Below are positions 1 to 8,363 of a DNA stretch of 64,000 bases, piece after piece. Source of the stretch: JBLMZI01 sp050258755. GTDB taxonomy: Bacteria; Bacillota; Syntrophomonadia; Syntrophomonadales; DTU052. Where the stretch lies: NCBI GenBank assembly GCA_050258755.1, contig JBLMZI010000011.1, positions 402,756 through 466,755 of the forward strand. Direction: 5' to 3'. Position numbers and translations under genes: made by a program. The first letter of the stretch is position 1. Every line of letters begins with the position of its first letter. The notes beneath the pieces were generated by a model. The model had not been told where the DNA came from and did not search any database. It was given only the letters and a program-made list of their open reading frames with translations.

Positions 1-1
1 A

Positions 2-85
2 TTCAATGATGATGAGCTTGAGGCGGAAAACTTTGAAAGCATCAGCCGGATTGAGAAAATGATTGCATTGAAGATGCAGCAGTAA
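2..85 (+). CDS. 3' end of a truncated gene of unknown function
   Basis: An open frame enters from the left edge and ends at TAA (83-85). The visible 27 residues are acidic and end in IEKMIALKMQQ. Too little remains to assign a family. It lies in the same orientation as the glycan genes that follow, so it may be part of the same cluster, but that is inference. Confidence 0.5.
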   Translation, partial: FNDDELEAENFESISRIEKMIALKMQQ

Positions 86-236
86 GAAACTCGAAAACGG
101 ATGAATCGGAGCACTTTTTTCCGGGAGGCACTGTTCTGAATGAGTATCGGCGCGGGTTTGCGAAATCGGCAGCGCCCCACACTTTACCAGATACAGCGCC
201 GGAATATGCATGGTATGTTGGATGCGTGGTGACGAA

Positions 237-1184
237 ATGCCGAAAGTCAGCGTAATCATGAACTGCCTGAACGGGGAGGATTACCTTCGCGAGGCGATTG
301 ACAGCGTATTTGCCCAATCCGAAACGGATTGGGAACTTGTATTTCTTGACAACGCGTCAACTGACCGCAGCGGAGAGATTGCCCGTTCATATGGGGAAAA
401 GGTGAAATACTTCTGGAATGACGAAACGATTCCGCTCGGCGCCGCCCGCAATCAGGCGGTTGCGCTGGCGGCGGGAGAATATGTCGCCTTTTTGGATGCG
501 GATGATGTTTGGAAACCTGAAAAACTGGGCCGCCAACTGGCATTAATGGATGCCAAACCCACGATGGGCCTTACGTTTACGAACGCGACGATTTATCACC
601 AGTATGACGGGACCGCAAACACAGCTTTTCAGGGGCTTGGCCAACTCCCGCCGAGAGGACGAATGTTCGGCTATTTATTGATGAATCAAATCATCACCAT
701 GTCCACGGTGGTGGTTCGCCGGGAAGCGCTGGCGAATCAGCCGGAAATCTTTGATCCGCGTTATACCTGGGCGCCGGAATATGACCTCTTTCTCCGGATT
801 GCCTATGAATGGGAATGCGATTATATCGATGAACCGATGGCTTTGTATCGGGTTCACAAAGCTTCGACCAGTGAGCGGCTGTACAGCCGCCGGCCGATTG
901 AACTGCGCATGACGCTTGAAAAACTGTTGGATCGGTACCCGCTGATGCTGAAGGAATACCCTGAAGCGGTAGCCGCCAACCGCCGCATCATCGCGATTGA
1001 ACAGGGAAAAGCCAGCTGGCGGGAAGGGAAAATCGGGGAAGCCCGGGCCGCTTTTGCCCAGTACATTCCGTCCCCGCTCTATACGGCGGCCTGGTTGGCA
1101 ACTTTAGTACCCTATTCCTGGGTCATCAAGACCTGGCAGTTGGTCAGCCGGATGCGCCGCGTGAGGTATGGTGCCGATGGATAA
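237..1184 (+). CDS. Family 2 glycosyltransferase (GT-A fold)
   Basis: Predicted cytoplasmic or membrane-associated transferase that moves a sugar from a nucleotide-sugar donor onto a growing surface glycan. The N-terminus KVSVIMNCLNG is the usual GT2 first strand, DNASTD follows near residue 40, and the metal/nucleotide-binding DADD lies near residues 87-90. An acidic EYDLFLRIA near residue 180 fits the catalytic-base region. At 315 residues it is a normal length. The frame is open upstream to an ATG at 210, but the family's conserved start begins at ATG 237, which also has a weak GGTGA ahead of it. It overlaps the next gene's start by a few bases, so the two are probably co-translated. Donor and acceptor cannot be deduced. 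Confidence 0.9.
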   Translation: MPKVSVIMNCLNGEDYLREAIDSVFAQSETDWELVFLDNASTDRSGEIARSYGEKVKYFWNDETIPLGAARNQAVALAAGEYVAFLDADDVWKPEKLGRQLALMDAKPTMGLTFTNATIYHQYDGTANTAFQGLGQLPPRGRMFGYLLMNQIITMSTVVVRREALANQPEIFDPRYTWAPEYDLFLRIAYEWECDYIDEPMALYRVHKASTSERLYSRRPIELRMTLEKLLDRYPLMLKEYPEAVAANRRIIAIEQGKASWREGKIGEARAAFAQYIPSPLYTAAWLATLVPYSWVIKTWQLVSRMRRVRYGADG

Positions 1185-2148
1185 AACGATTCTGATAACC
1201 GGCGCAGGTGGCTTTCTAGGGCGGTGTTTCGCTTCCCGGCTTGCCGCGGCCCGGCCAGACCTGAAAATCATTGCCGCTGAGCGGCCTGCGGCGCCGGCCT
1301 GGGAGCTGCCGGCCGGGGTTGAAATGATTCGATTTGACGTGACTGAACCGATCGAAATCAAAGCCCAGCCTGCTGTCATATTCCATATTGCGGGTGAGAA
1401 ACTGGATGAAAGCCGCATGGACAGTGTGAACAGGGGCGGAACAGCCAGTCTTCTGGCCTGGGCTCGGAGTGCCGGTGTCCGCCGCTTTATCTACCTGAGC
1501 AGTGTCGGAATTTATGGTGCCACTTACAACAGTGGAGTTATTACCGAGGCGAGCCCAGCGAAGCCGCGGAACCGGTATGAGCAATCGAAATACGAGGCGG
1601 AGAACCTTGTGCGGTCCGCCGGCGAATCAGGCGGTCTCGAGACGGTGATTCTGCGGCCCAGCAACGTGTTTGGGCGAATGGATCAGGGGGAATTACCGCT
1701 GCTGAATATGATCCGGATGGTCAGGAAAGGCTGGTTTACCTATATCGGGGAATCGGCTACTTGTTTCAATTATATTGCGGTCGAGGATGTCGCCGACGCC
1801 TTGATTGCGGCGCTCCAAAAAGAAGCCGGGGGGCGGGACTATATCCTAAATACACCGGTTCTGCTGCGGGATGCCGTATATATTATCGCAAGCGAGCTTG
1901 GCCTGCCGGCTCCGGCGCGCACCCTGCCAGTCTGGAGCGGAAAACTGGGCGGGGAGATCGCCGCCGGCCTGTCCGCGCTGACCGGGCGAAACCTTCCGTT
2001 CAACCGGGAGCGTTTCCGCGAACTGACCAACACCACTTGCTTTGACGGCACTCGCATTACGCGGGAGCTTAATTTTGATTACCCAACCGGGGTACTGCCG
2101 GCACTGCGGGAGCTGACCCGGTTCTATCGTGTTACGGGATTGTTGTAA
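1177..2148 (+). CDS. NAD-dependent sugar epimerase/dehydratase (extended SDR)
   Basis: Extended short-chain dehydrogenase/reductase expected to act on a nucleotide-activated sugar. The N-terminal Rossmann motif GAGGFLG (residues 9-15) binds NAD(P), and the catalytic YxxxK pair is Y134/K138 in NRYEQSKYE, with the SSVGIYG strand before it. Length 323 residues is typical. ATG 1177 is preferred over ATG 1168 because the GAGG-like site lies about nine bases ahead of 1177 and almost touches 1168. The start overlaps the end of the glycosyltransferase gene. The family includes 4-epimerases, 4,6-dehydratases and reductases, and the sequence alone does not distinguish them. Confidence 0.88.
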   Translation: MDKTILITGAGGFLGRCFASRLAAARPDLKIIAAERPAAPAWELPAGVEMIRFDVTEPIEIKAQPAVIFHIAGEKLDESRMDSVNRGGTASLLAWARSAGVRRFIYLSSVGIYGATYNSGVITEASPAKPRNRYEQSKYEAENLVRSAGESGGLETVILRPSNVFGRMDQGELPLLNMIRMVRKGWFTYIGESATCFNYIAVEDVADALIAALQKEAGGRDYILNTPVLLRDAVYIIASELGLPAPARTLPVWSGKLGGEIAAGLSALTGRNLPFNRERFRELTNTTCFDGTRITRELNFDYPTGVLPALRELTRFYRVTGLL

Positions 2149-2238
2149 AGAATAACAACGCTATGAAACGAGAAGAGCCCCTGCACTCCGCAATTCCTGA
2201 GGAATCACAGCGGATGAAAGGACTAAGGAGGAGAATCT

Positions 2239-3018
2239 ATGCCAACCGATTTCCTCGAGGTGACCGAACTGGCCGGCGACGAAGTCAGCGCCGAGCAGGT
2301 TGAGCGGATGTGGCACCGATACGTGTGGGCGGGGGAATACTGCCGGGACCGGGACGTAATCGAAGCCGCCTGCGGGACCGGGCAGGGATTAGGATATTTG
2401 GCCGGCCTGGCCAGAGGTCTGACTGGTGGGGACTACTCCCAGGCCATGGTGGACCGGGCGAAAGCGCACTATGGCGACCGGGTCAACGTGATCCGCTTTG
2501 ATGCCCAGCAGATGCCGTTTCCGGACCGTACCGCTGATGTGATTATGCTCTTTGAGGCCATTTACTATCTCCCATCCGCCGAAGCCTTTGTGAAGGAAGC
2601 GCGGCGGGTGCTTCGTCCCGGCGGCCGGGTACTGATCGCCACCGCCAACAAGGATTTATATGATTTTAATCCAAGCCCGTACAGTCACCGTTACTACGGT
2701 GCGGCGGATCTGACCGCGCTTTTTGCGGCCCAGGGATTTCGGACCGAGCTGGCCGGGATGACCCGTGTGGATGCGCTGCCTCTGCGCCAGCGGCTGCTGC
2801 GGCCGGTCAAAAGCCTGGCCGCCCGCTTCAATCTGATTCCGGAAACCATGGCCGGGAAAAAAATCCTCAAACGACTTGTTTTTGGAGGGCTGGTGACCAT
2901 GCCGGCGGAAATCACCGCCGAAATGTTCGCATATACGGAACCGGAACCGGTTCCGACAGACTGTCCGGATTCGGTGCACAAGGTTTTGTATTGTGTTGCC
3001 ACACTCAACGAGGATTGA
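2239..3018 (+). CDS. Class I SAM-dependent methyltransferase
   Basis: Predicted soluble methyltransferase of the UbiE/Methyltransf_11 type. The SAM-binding motif EAACGTGQG lies at residues 42-50, an acidic strand end (IRFDAQQMPF) marks the adenosine-binding region, and ARRVLRPGGRVLIAT is the usual post-motif III segment. A good AGGAGG-type site stands about eight bases before ATG 2239. It sits inside a surface-glycan cluster, so methylation of a sugar or of a glycan end is a reasonable guess. The substrate is unknown. Confidence 0.87.
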   Translation: MPTDFLEVTELAGDEVSAEQVERMWHRYVWAGEYCRDRDVIEAACGTGQGLGYLAGLARGLTGGDYSQAMVDRAKAHYGDRVNVIRFDAQQMPFPDRTADVIMLFEAIYYLPSAEAFVKEARRVLRPGGRVLIATANKDLYDFNPSPYSHRYYGAADLTALFAAQGFRTELAGMTRVDALPLRQRLLRPVKSLAARFNLIPETMAGKKILKRLVFGGLVTMPAEITAEMFAYTEPEPVPTDCPDSVHKVLYCVATLNED

Positions 3019-3084
3019 TACTCTGATTAGAGACTCCGCACCATGTTTTTGGAAGAGGGAGAGCATTTCCTGGGGAGGGAATTC

Positions 3085-3726
3085 ATGTTCAAGCGGGCCT
3101 TTGATCTATTGGCATCCCTGGTGGGATTGATCGTTTTCAGTCCGGTTTTTCTGGCCCTGGCGATTGCCATCAAGCTCGAAACAACCGGCCCTGTCTTTTA
3201 TCGCGGCCCTCGGGTCGGGTTAAATGGGAAACCGTTTAAGATTTTCAAGTTTCGGACCATGGTGCAGGATGCGGACAAAATCGGTGCATCCTCGACCAGT
3301 GTCGGCGATCCGCGGGTGACCCGCACCGGTGATTTGATCCGGCGCTACAAACTGGACGAAATCGCCCAGTTCATTAACGTTTTCCTCGGGGACATGAGCT
3401 TCGTCGGGCCGCGTCCCGAGGTCCAAAAATTCGTTGACCTGTATACCGAGGAAGAAAAGGCGATCCTGACGGTAAAGCCCGGTATCACTGACTGGGCTTC
3501 GATTCGTTTTCATAACGAAGGGGAAATTATTGCCGCTTCAGGCATTGAAGACGCGGACGAGGCGTATGCCCTGCTGATCCGGCCCGAAAAGCTCCGGCTG
3601 CAGCTGCAATATGTCAAAGAACGCAGCTTTTTCACCGACCTGAAGATTATCTGGTCCACCCTGGCAACTGTGGTATCGACCCGGGCGAGCGGGGACGATA
3701 TCCTGACCGGCCCGAAAAACTCGTAA
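3085..3726 (+). CDS. Initiating sugar-1-phosphate transferase, PglC/WcaJ-type
   Basis: Monotopic membrane phosphoglycosyltransferase that starts glycan assembly by placing a sugar phosphate on undecaprenyl phosphate. The N-terminal KRAFDLLASLVGLIVFSPVF is the re-entrant membrane helix; FKIFKFRTM and GPRPE are hallmarks of the bacterial sugar transferase family (PF02397). At 213 residues it matches the minimal PglC form without extra membrane helices. The frame is open back to an ATG at 3043, but ATG 3085 has a GGGGAGGG site directly upstream and begins at the conserved residue set. As the committed first step it supports reading genes 210-8280 as one glycan pathway. Confidence 0.92.
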   Translation: MFKRAFDLLASLVGLIVFSPVFLALAIAIKLETTGPVFYRGPRVGLNGKPFKIFKFRTMVQDADKIGASSTSVGDPRVTRTGDLIRRYKLDEIAQFINVFLGDMSFVGPRPEVQKFVDLYTEEEKAILTVKPGITDWASIRFHNEGEIIAASGIEDADEAYALLIRPEKLRLQLQYVKERSFFTDLKIIWSTLATVVSTRASGDDILTGPKNS

Positions 3727-3730
3727 AACA

Positions 3731-3817
3731 GGAAACGAACAGGGGGACGGTTCTCCTGTTTGCGCCGATATTAAAATATGTGAAGGCAAACAAGAGAACC
3801 GTCCCCCTGTTCGTTCC
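3731..3817. repeat. Short inverted-repeat element (MITE/REP-like)
   Basis: Two arms of about 32 bases (3731-3763 and 3786-3817) are almost perfect reverse complements around a 22-base AT-rich centre. Each arm carries the core GAACAGGGGGACGGTTCTC. It lies in the gap between the sugar transferase and the aminotransferase genes. Elements with a GGGGACGGTTCTC core recur in Bacillota and Deltaproteobacteria and are often linked to REP-associated tyrosine transposases; no such gene is present here. Its folded RNA could also act as a terminator or mRNA stabiliser. Confidence 0.75.
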
Positions 3818-3837
3818 AGAGCTTAAGGAGGAAGCGC

Positions 3838-4944
3838 ATGTCTTACAAAGTACGGTTTGTGAATCCGGGGAAAAACTATCAGATGATCAAGGACGAAATC
3901 GATCAAGCCTATTTTGAGGTGATGTCCAAAGGGGATCTGATCGACCGCAGCCATTTGAAATCGTTTGAAGAAAACCTGGCCCGCTTTGTCGGCACCAAAT
4001 ACGCGGTGGGCTTAAACAGCGGCTATGACGCCCTGCACATGTCGCTGCGCGCCGCGGGCATCGGACCGGGAGACGAAGTGATCGTTCCGGCGCATACCTT
4101 TGTCGCGACCTGCTCGGCGGTGGTCAATGTCGGCGCAACGCCGGTTTTGGTCGACGTCTGTTCCGATTTCAATATCAATGTCGACAAGATTGAGGAAGCG
4201 ATCACGCCCAAAACGAAAGGGATCATTCCGGTGCACCTGAGCGGCTGGATGGCTGATATGCCGCGCGTGATGGAAATAGCGGCCAAGCACAATCTGGTCG
4301 TGGTCGAAGACGCCTGCCAGAGCCTGGGCAGCAGCATCAACGGAAAACAGGCCGGGTCCTGGGGCCTGACTGGCTGTTGGAGCTTCTACCCATTCAAAAT
4401 TCTCGGTGGTTACGGGGATGGCGGCGCGATTACCACCAATGATCCTGAAGTGGCCGACTTTGCCCGCCGGATGCGCTACAATGGCGAAGACCGCGATACC
4501 GGCGAATACTACGGCCATGGCTTCACCTGTCTGCTGGACAATATCCAGGCGGCCTGGCTTGACATCAAACTGCGCCACCTGCCGAATTGGATTATTCGCC
4601 GCAAAGAAATTGCGGCCATGTATAAAGCCGGATTATCGGATCTTCCGGATCTGCTCCTGCCCGATTACGACCGGCCGGGCTTCGATCACGTTTACCAGAA
4701 TTACACCATCCGCAGCAAGCAGGGGGATGAATTCACCGATTACCTGAAGGCAAACGGCATCGAGATCCTGATCCAGTTCCGGAAGCCGTATTACAAACAC
4801 GAAAGGCTGAAGCTGGTCGACCGGGGATTCCCCGAGGTTGAAGCTTTAAGCCGCGAGGTCTGCTCACTGCCGATGAATGTGGAACTTGAAAACGAAGAAG
4901 TCGAAACCGTCATCAAGACGGTCCGCAGTTTCTACGGCAAGTAG
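3838..4944 (+). CDS. DegT/DnrJ/EryC1/StrS-family sugar aminotransferase
   Basis: PLP-dependent transaminase that puts an amino group on a nucleotide-linked keto-sugar. The cofactor lysine is K187 in WSFYPFKILGGYGDGG, close to the family's SFHPxKxLGxxGDGG signature; VVEDACQ near residue 155 supplies the pyridine-binding aspartate. Length 368 residues is normal. AAGGAGG stands seven bases before ATG 3838. It is probably part of the same glycan pathway as its upstream neighbours, acting on the product of the epimerase/dehydratase at 1177, but the exact sugar is not readable from the sequence. Confidence 0.93.
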   Translation: MSYKVRFVNPGKNYQMIKDEIDQAYFEVMSKGDLIDRSHLKSFEENLARFVGTKYAVGLNSGYDALHMSLRAAGIGPGDEVIVPAHTFVATCSAVVNVGATPVLVDVCSDFNINVDKIEEAITPKTKGIIPVHLSGWMADMPRVMEIAAKHNLVVVEDACQSLGSSINGKQAGSWGLTGCWSFYPFKILGGYGDGGAITTNDPEVADFARRMRYNGEDRDTGEYYGHGFTCLLDNIQAAWLDIKLRHLPNWIIRRKEIAAMYKAGLSDLPDLLLPDYDRPGFDHVYQNYTIRSKQGDEFTDYLKANGIEILIQFRKPYYKHERLKLVDRGFPEVEALSREVCSLPMNVELENEEVETVIKTVRSFYGK

Positions 4945-4995
4945 TCTTTCTCTGATTAGATTCGCTTAGAAGACATTATAGAAAACAACCCTGAC

Positions 4996-5078
4996 AAGGG
5001 ACAGATGCTTAGTTCAGCTGTGGAGCGGCTGAACCTTTTCGATTAATTGCGAAGCGAAAGCATCGAGGTGTGTCCCTT
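4996..5078. repeat. Complex inverted repeat with an inner hairpin
   Basis: Outer arms AAGGGACA (4996-5003) and TGTCCCTT (5071-5078) pair, followed by GATGCTT (5004-5010) with AAGCATC (5058-5064), leaving a six-base bulge. Inside lies a second hairpin, GTTCAGC (5012-5018) with GCTGAAC (5028-5034), and a third weaker pairing TTTTCG/CGAA. The whole could fold as a multi-branched RNA or DNA cruciform. It ends just before the Shine-Dalgarno of the next gene. It could be a mobile palindromic element related in style to the one at 3731, or a structured leader. Confidence 0.6.
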
Positions 5079-5095
5079 TACCTTAGGAGGAATGA

Positions 5096-6265
5096 ATGAA
5101 ACCGCTGTCTCGAATTACCGAAACCTTTTCCGAATCCGTGATCCGGGAGATGACCCGCATTTGCGATGCCGCCGGGGGCTACAATCTTTCCCAGGGCTTT
5201 CCCGATTTCGAGAGCCCGGCCGCGATCAAACAGGCCGCGATCGACGCGATCAACCGAGAGCTGAACCAGTACCCGGTGACCTTCGGCGAGCCGGAACTGC
5301 GCGAGGCGGTCAGTATCAAGGCACGCAATTACAACGGCATCGTCTGCGATCCGGAATCCGAGATCACGGTGACCTGTGGTTCCACCGAGGCAATGATTGC
5401 CACACTCAAAGCCCTGATTAATCCGGGTGACGAGATTATTGTATTCGAGCCTTATTACGAAAACTACGGCCCGGACGGCATCCTGTCCGGCGCCACGCCG
5501 CGCTACGTCACCCTGTATCCGCCCGATTGGAAGTACCGCCCGGAAGAGTTGGCGGCCGCCTTCAATGAAAAGACCAAGGCGATCGTGATTAATACGCCGA
5601 ACAATCCGACCGGCAAAGTCTTCAGCCGGGAGGAACTAGCCGAAATCGCGCAGCTGTGCCAGCACTGGGACGCCTACGCGGTGACCGACGAAATCTACGA
5701 ACATATCCTGTATGATGGCCTGCAGCATGTTTCTATGGCCTCGCTGCCAGGGATGGCCGACCGTACCGTGACTATCAACAGCATCTCAAAGACCTATTCG
5801 GTGACCGGCTGGCGGGTTGGCTGGGCCATTGCCGAGCGATCAATTACCGAACGGATTCGAAAGGTTCACGACTTTCTGACCGTCGGGGCGCCGACCCCGT
5901 TTCAGCATGCCGCGGTCACGGGCCTGGCGTTTCCCGAGTCGTACTATGAAGAACTGCGCAATCATTACCGGGAAGCCAGGGAGTTTCTATACCAGAACCT
6001 GATCCAGGCCGGCTTTCAGGCCAGCTACCCGAAGGGCGCCTACTATATCATGGCGGATGTCCGCGAACTGATGGCCCGCTGGCAGGTCCAAGACGATTTC
6101 GAATTCAGCCGCCGCCTGATTGCGGAAACCGGCGTGGCAACCGTGCCGGGATCGTCCTTCTATTCCGATCCGGCTTTAGGGAAGCATCTGGTCCGCTTCT
6201 GCTTCTGCAAAAAGTGGGAGACCCTGTACGCGGTGCGCGACGCGCTGAACAAACTGACGAGGTGA
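5096..6265 (+). CDS. Class I/II PLP aminotransferase (AspC family)
   Basis: Fold-type I aminotransferase of the aspartate/aromatic/methionine group. NNPTGK at residues 169-174, TDEIYEH near 198-204, and the PLP lysine K232 in SISKTYSVTGWRVGW are intact; the substrate-carboxylate arginine is expected in the conserved VRFCFCK near the C-terminus. Length 389 is standard. AGGAGG (5085-5090) favours ATG 5096. The gene is followed five bases later by the E1 alpha gene, so the two are likely co-transcribed. It could supply a keto acid to the TPP enzyme next door or be an ordinary amino-acid transaminase. Confidence 0.9.
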   Translation: MKPLSRITETFSESVIREMTRICDAAGGYNLSQGFPDFESPAAIKQAAIDAINRELNQYPVTFGEPELREAVSIKARNYNGIVCDPESEITVTCGSTEAMIATLKALINPGDEIIVFEPYYENYGPDGILSGATPRYVTLYPPDWKYRPEELAAAFNEKTKAIVINTPNNPTGKVFSREELAEIAQLCQHWDAYAVTDEIYEHILYDGLQHVSMASLPGMADRTVTINSISKTYSVTGWRVGWAIAERSITERIRKVHDFLTVGAPTPFQHAAVTGLAFPESYYEELRNHYREAREFLYQNLIQAGFQASYPKGAYYIMADVRELMARWQVQDDFEFSRRLIAETGVATVPGSSFYSDPALGKHLVRFCFCKKWETLYAVRDALNKLTR

Positions 6266-6270
6266 GACAC

Positions 6271-7284
6271 ATGGGTGAAGCTGTCATTCTGCCGCCCCTT
6301 GAATACACGATCACTGAGATCGACCACGCCGGGCTGATTTGGATGCTCCGTATGATGATGCGGATTCGGGCATTCGAGGAGCGCGTTGCGGATCTGGTCC
6401 AGGATAAACAAGTGATCACGCCCTGTCATCTATATACCGGCCAGGAGGCCGTTGCGACCGGCGTCGCTTATGCCCTGAGCCGGGATGACTATCTTTTCGG
6501 TTCCCACCGGGCGCATGGCCAGTATCTGGCCAAAGGCGGCGACCTGAAAGCCGCGATGGCGGAGATTTTTGGGAAAGCAACCGGCTGCTCGAAAGGGCGG
6601 GGCGGTTCAATGCATCTGGCAGCCCCACAGATCGGAATCATGGGGACTTCTTCGATTGTGGCCGGCGCTCTGCCCATCTCGGTCGGCGCCGCACTGGCCG
6701 AATCGATTCGAAAAACCGGCCGGATCTCAGTCATCTTCCATGGCGACGGGGTTCCGGAGGAGGGCATCTGGCATGAGGCCGCCAATTTTGCGGCCCTGCG
6801 GCGGCTTCCGTCCCTTTTTGTCTGTGAAAACAATGGGTACTGCACCCACATGCCCATGGAACGGCGCCGCCGGAAGGACAATCTGAGTGAAATGGCCGCC
6901 GCCCACGGATTTACCACCCGGATGGTGGATGGCAACAATGTACTGGACGTTTATTACACCGCGCGGGAAGCGGTCGCGATGCTTCGCAAGGGCGAGGGCC
7001 CGGTCTTTCTCGAATGCCGCACCTACCGTTGGCGCGGTCATGTCGGCTGCAATTACGACGTGGATTTGGGCCTGCGCAGTGACGACGAACTGGCGGCCTG
7101 GATGGAACGCTGCCCGATCAAGCATTTTGCTCAGTACTTAATGGACGAACTGATTTTGTCGGAAACGGCTCTGCAGATATTGCAGGATGAAGTAAACTCT
7201 GAAATTGAAGCTGCCGTTGCGTTCGCCGAGACCAGCCCGTATCCCGAGGTCAGCGAAATGGGACGGTATGTTTATAAAGATTAA
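6271..7284 (+). CDS. TPP-dependent 2-oxoacid/acetoin dehydrogenase-type E1, alpha subunit
   Basis: Alpha subunit of a heterotetrameric thiamine-diphosphate enzyme. The TPP/Mg motif runs from GDG (in IFHGDGVPEEG) to ENNGYCTH, and the active-site loop YRWRGHVG is present; GSHRAHG and the RGGSMH loop also match the family. Size (337 residues) is like pyruvate or acetoin dehydrogenase E1 alpha. An open frame extends to 6214 but ATG 6271, preceded by GAGGTGAG, fits the family N-terminus. No E2 lipoyl acyltransferase or E3 gene lies next to it, which is unusual for a complete dehydrogenase complex and suggests a carboligase-like or specialised role in the glycan cluster. Confidence 0.88.
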   Translation: MGEAVILPPLEYTITEIDHAGLIWMLRMMMRIRAFEERVADLVQDKQVITPCHLYTGQEAVATGVAYALSRDDYLFGSHRAHGQYLAKGGDLKAAMAEIFGKATGCSKGRGGSMHLAAPQIGIMGTSSIVAGALPISVGAALAESIRKTGRISVIFHGDGVPEEGIWHEAANFAALRRLPSLFVCENNGYCTHMPMERRRRKDNLSEMAAAHGFTTRMVDGNNVLDVYYTAREAVAMLRKGEGPVFLECRTYRWRGHVGCNYDVDLGLRSDDELAAWMERCPIKHFAQYLMDELILSETALQILQDEVNSEIEAAVAFAETSPYPEVSEMGRYVYKD

Positions 7285-7299
7285 CGCCGGAGGGACGCC

Positions 7300-8280
7300 A
7301 TGAGTGTCAAGTCCTACGCCAAAGCTATCAATGAAGCGCACGAACAGCTCCTGGCTGCCGACGAGCGGGTGTTTGTGATCGGCCAAGGGGTCGAAAGCCC
7401 CTGGTGTGTTGGCACCACAACGCTCGGATTAGTCGAAAAGTTCGGCGCTGATCGGGTTATCGATGTTCCCATATCCGAAGCCGGGATCACCGGCGCCGCG
7501 ATTGGCGCCGCAATGGTCGGCATGCGGCCGATCGCCTTTCATCCCCGGATGGATTTCATGTATCTGGCCCTGGATCAGATCATCAACCATGGCGCGCACT
7601 GGTACGGCATGTTTGGCGGACAGGTGAACGTTCCGGTGACGATTCGGGGCATTGTGAACCGCGGCAACGAGCAGGCCGCCCAACATTCGCAAAGTCCGTT
7701 TGCGATCTACGCCCATATTCCCGGGCTGAAAATTGTCTGCCCGGCGACCCCGTATGATGCCAAAGGTCTGCTGGTTGGCGCAGTGCAGGACGATAACCCG
7801 GTGATTTACTGCGACGACCGCTGGCTGTATAACGAAGAAGAAGAGGTTCCCGACGAGATGTATGCGATCCCGTTGGGGAAAGGCCGGATCTGCCGCGAGG
7901 GCGGTGATGTCACCATCGTCGCCGTTTCCTACCTGGTGCGCGAGGCGATGCAGGCGGCCCAGATTTTGGCCCGCGAAGGGATTCAGGCCGAGGTGATTGA
8001 TCCCCGCACCTTAAAACCGCTCGATACTGAGCTGATTGTCCGCTCAGTTAAAAAAACCGGCCGGCTGGTGGTGGCCGACCCGGACTGGAAAACCTGCGGC
8101 TTTTCCGAACATGTGGCCGCGGTGGTTCTAAGCGAAGCGTTTGGCGCGCTCAAAGCACCGGCCGGTTATGTCACCCTGTTTGAAAGCGCATGCCCGGCGG
8201 CCACGCCGTTGGAGAAAGCCTATTTCCCAAACGCCGCGTCAATTGTTGAGGCGGCCCAAAAGGCGGTTGGATATCGCTGA
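7300..8280 (+). CDS. TPP-dependent dehydrogenase-type E1, beta subunit
   Basis: Partner of the upstream alpha subunit, 15 bases away. It has the transketolase pyrimidine-binding domain (VIDVPISEAGITGAAIGAA), the conserved HSQSPFAIYAHIPGLK region with the active-site histidines, and the C-terminal transketolase domain (IDPRTLKPLD). Length 326 residues is standard for pyruvate, branched-chain and acetoin dehydrogenase E1 beta. GGAGGG lies seven bases before ATG 7300. With no E2/E3 in sight the physiological reaction is uncertain. It is the last gene of the unit, followed by a terminator. Confidence 0.9.
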   Translation: MSVKSYAKAINEAHEQLLAADERVFVIGQGVESPWCVGTTTLGLVEKFGADRVIDVPISEAGITGAAIGAAMVGMRPIAFHPRMDFMYLALDQIINHGAHWYGMFGGQVNVPVTIRGIVNRGNEQAAQHSQSPFAIYAHIPGLKIVCPATPYDAKGLLVGAVQDDNPVIYCDDRWLYNEEEEVPDEMYAIPLGKGRICREGGDVTIVAVSYLVREAMQAAQILAREGIQAEVIDPRTLKPLDTELIVRSVKKTGRLVVADPDWKTCGFSEHVAAVVLSEAFGALKAPAGYVTLFESACPAATPLEKAYFPNAASIVEAAQKAVGYR

Positions 8281-8307
8281 TTGATTTATAAGCGAAGGAA
8301 AAATGAA

Positions 8308-8345
8308 AGCCCGGACAAATCTTCTTTAGATTTGTCCGGGCTTTT
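8308..8345. terminator. Bidirectional Rho-independent terminator
   Basis: A strong stem, AGCCCGGACAAAT with ATTTGTCCGGGCT, closes a short CTTCTTTAG-like loop and is flanked by A-rich sequence on one side and TTTTT on the other. It can end both the glycan operon (plus strand) and the convergent gene at 8364-10829 (minus strand). Confidence 0.88.
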
Positions 8346-8363
8346 TGGCGGTCTTTGGGATTT

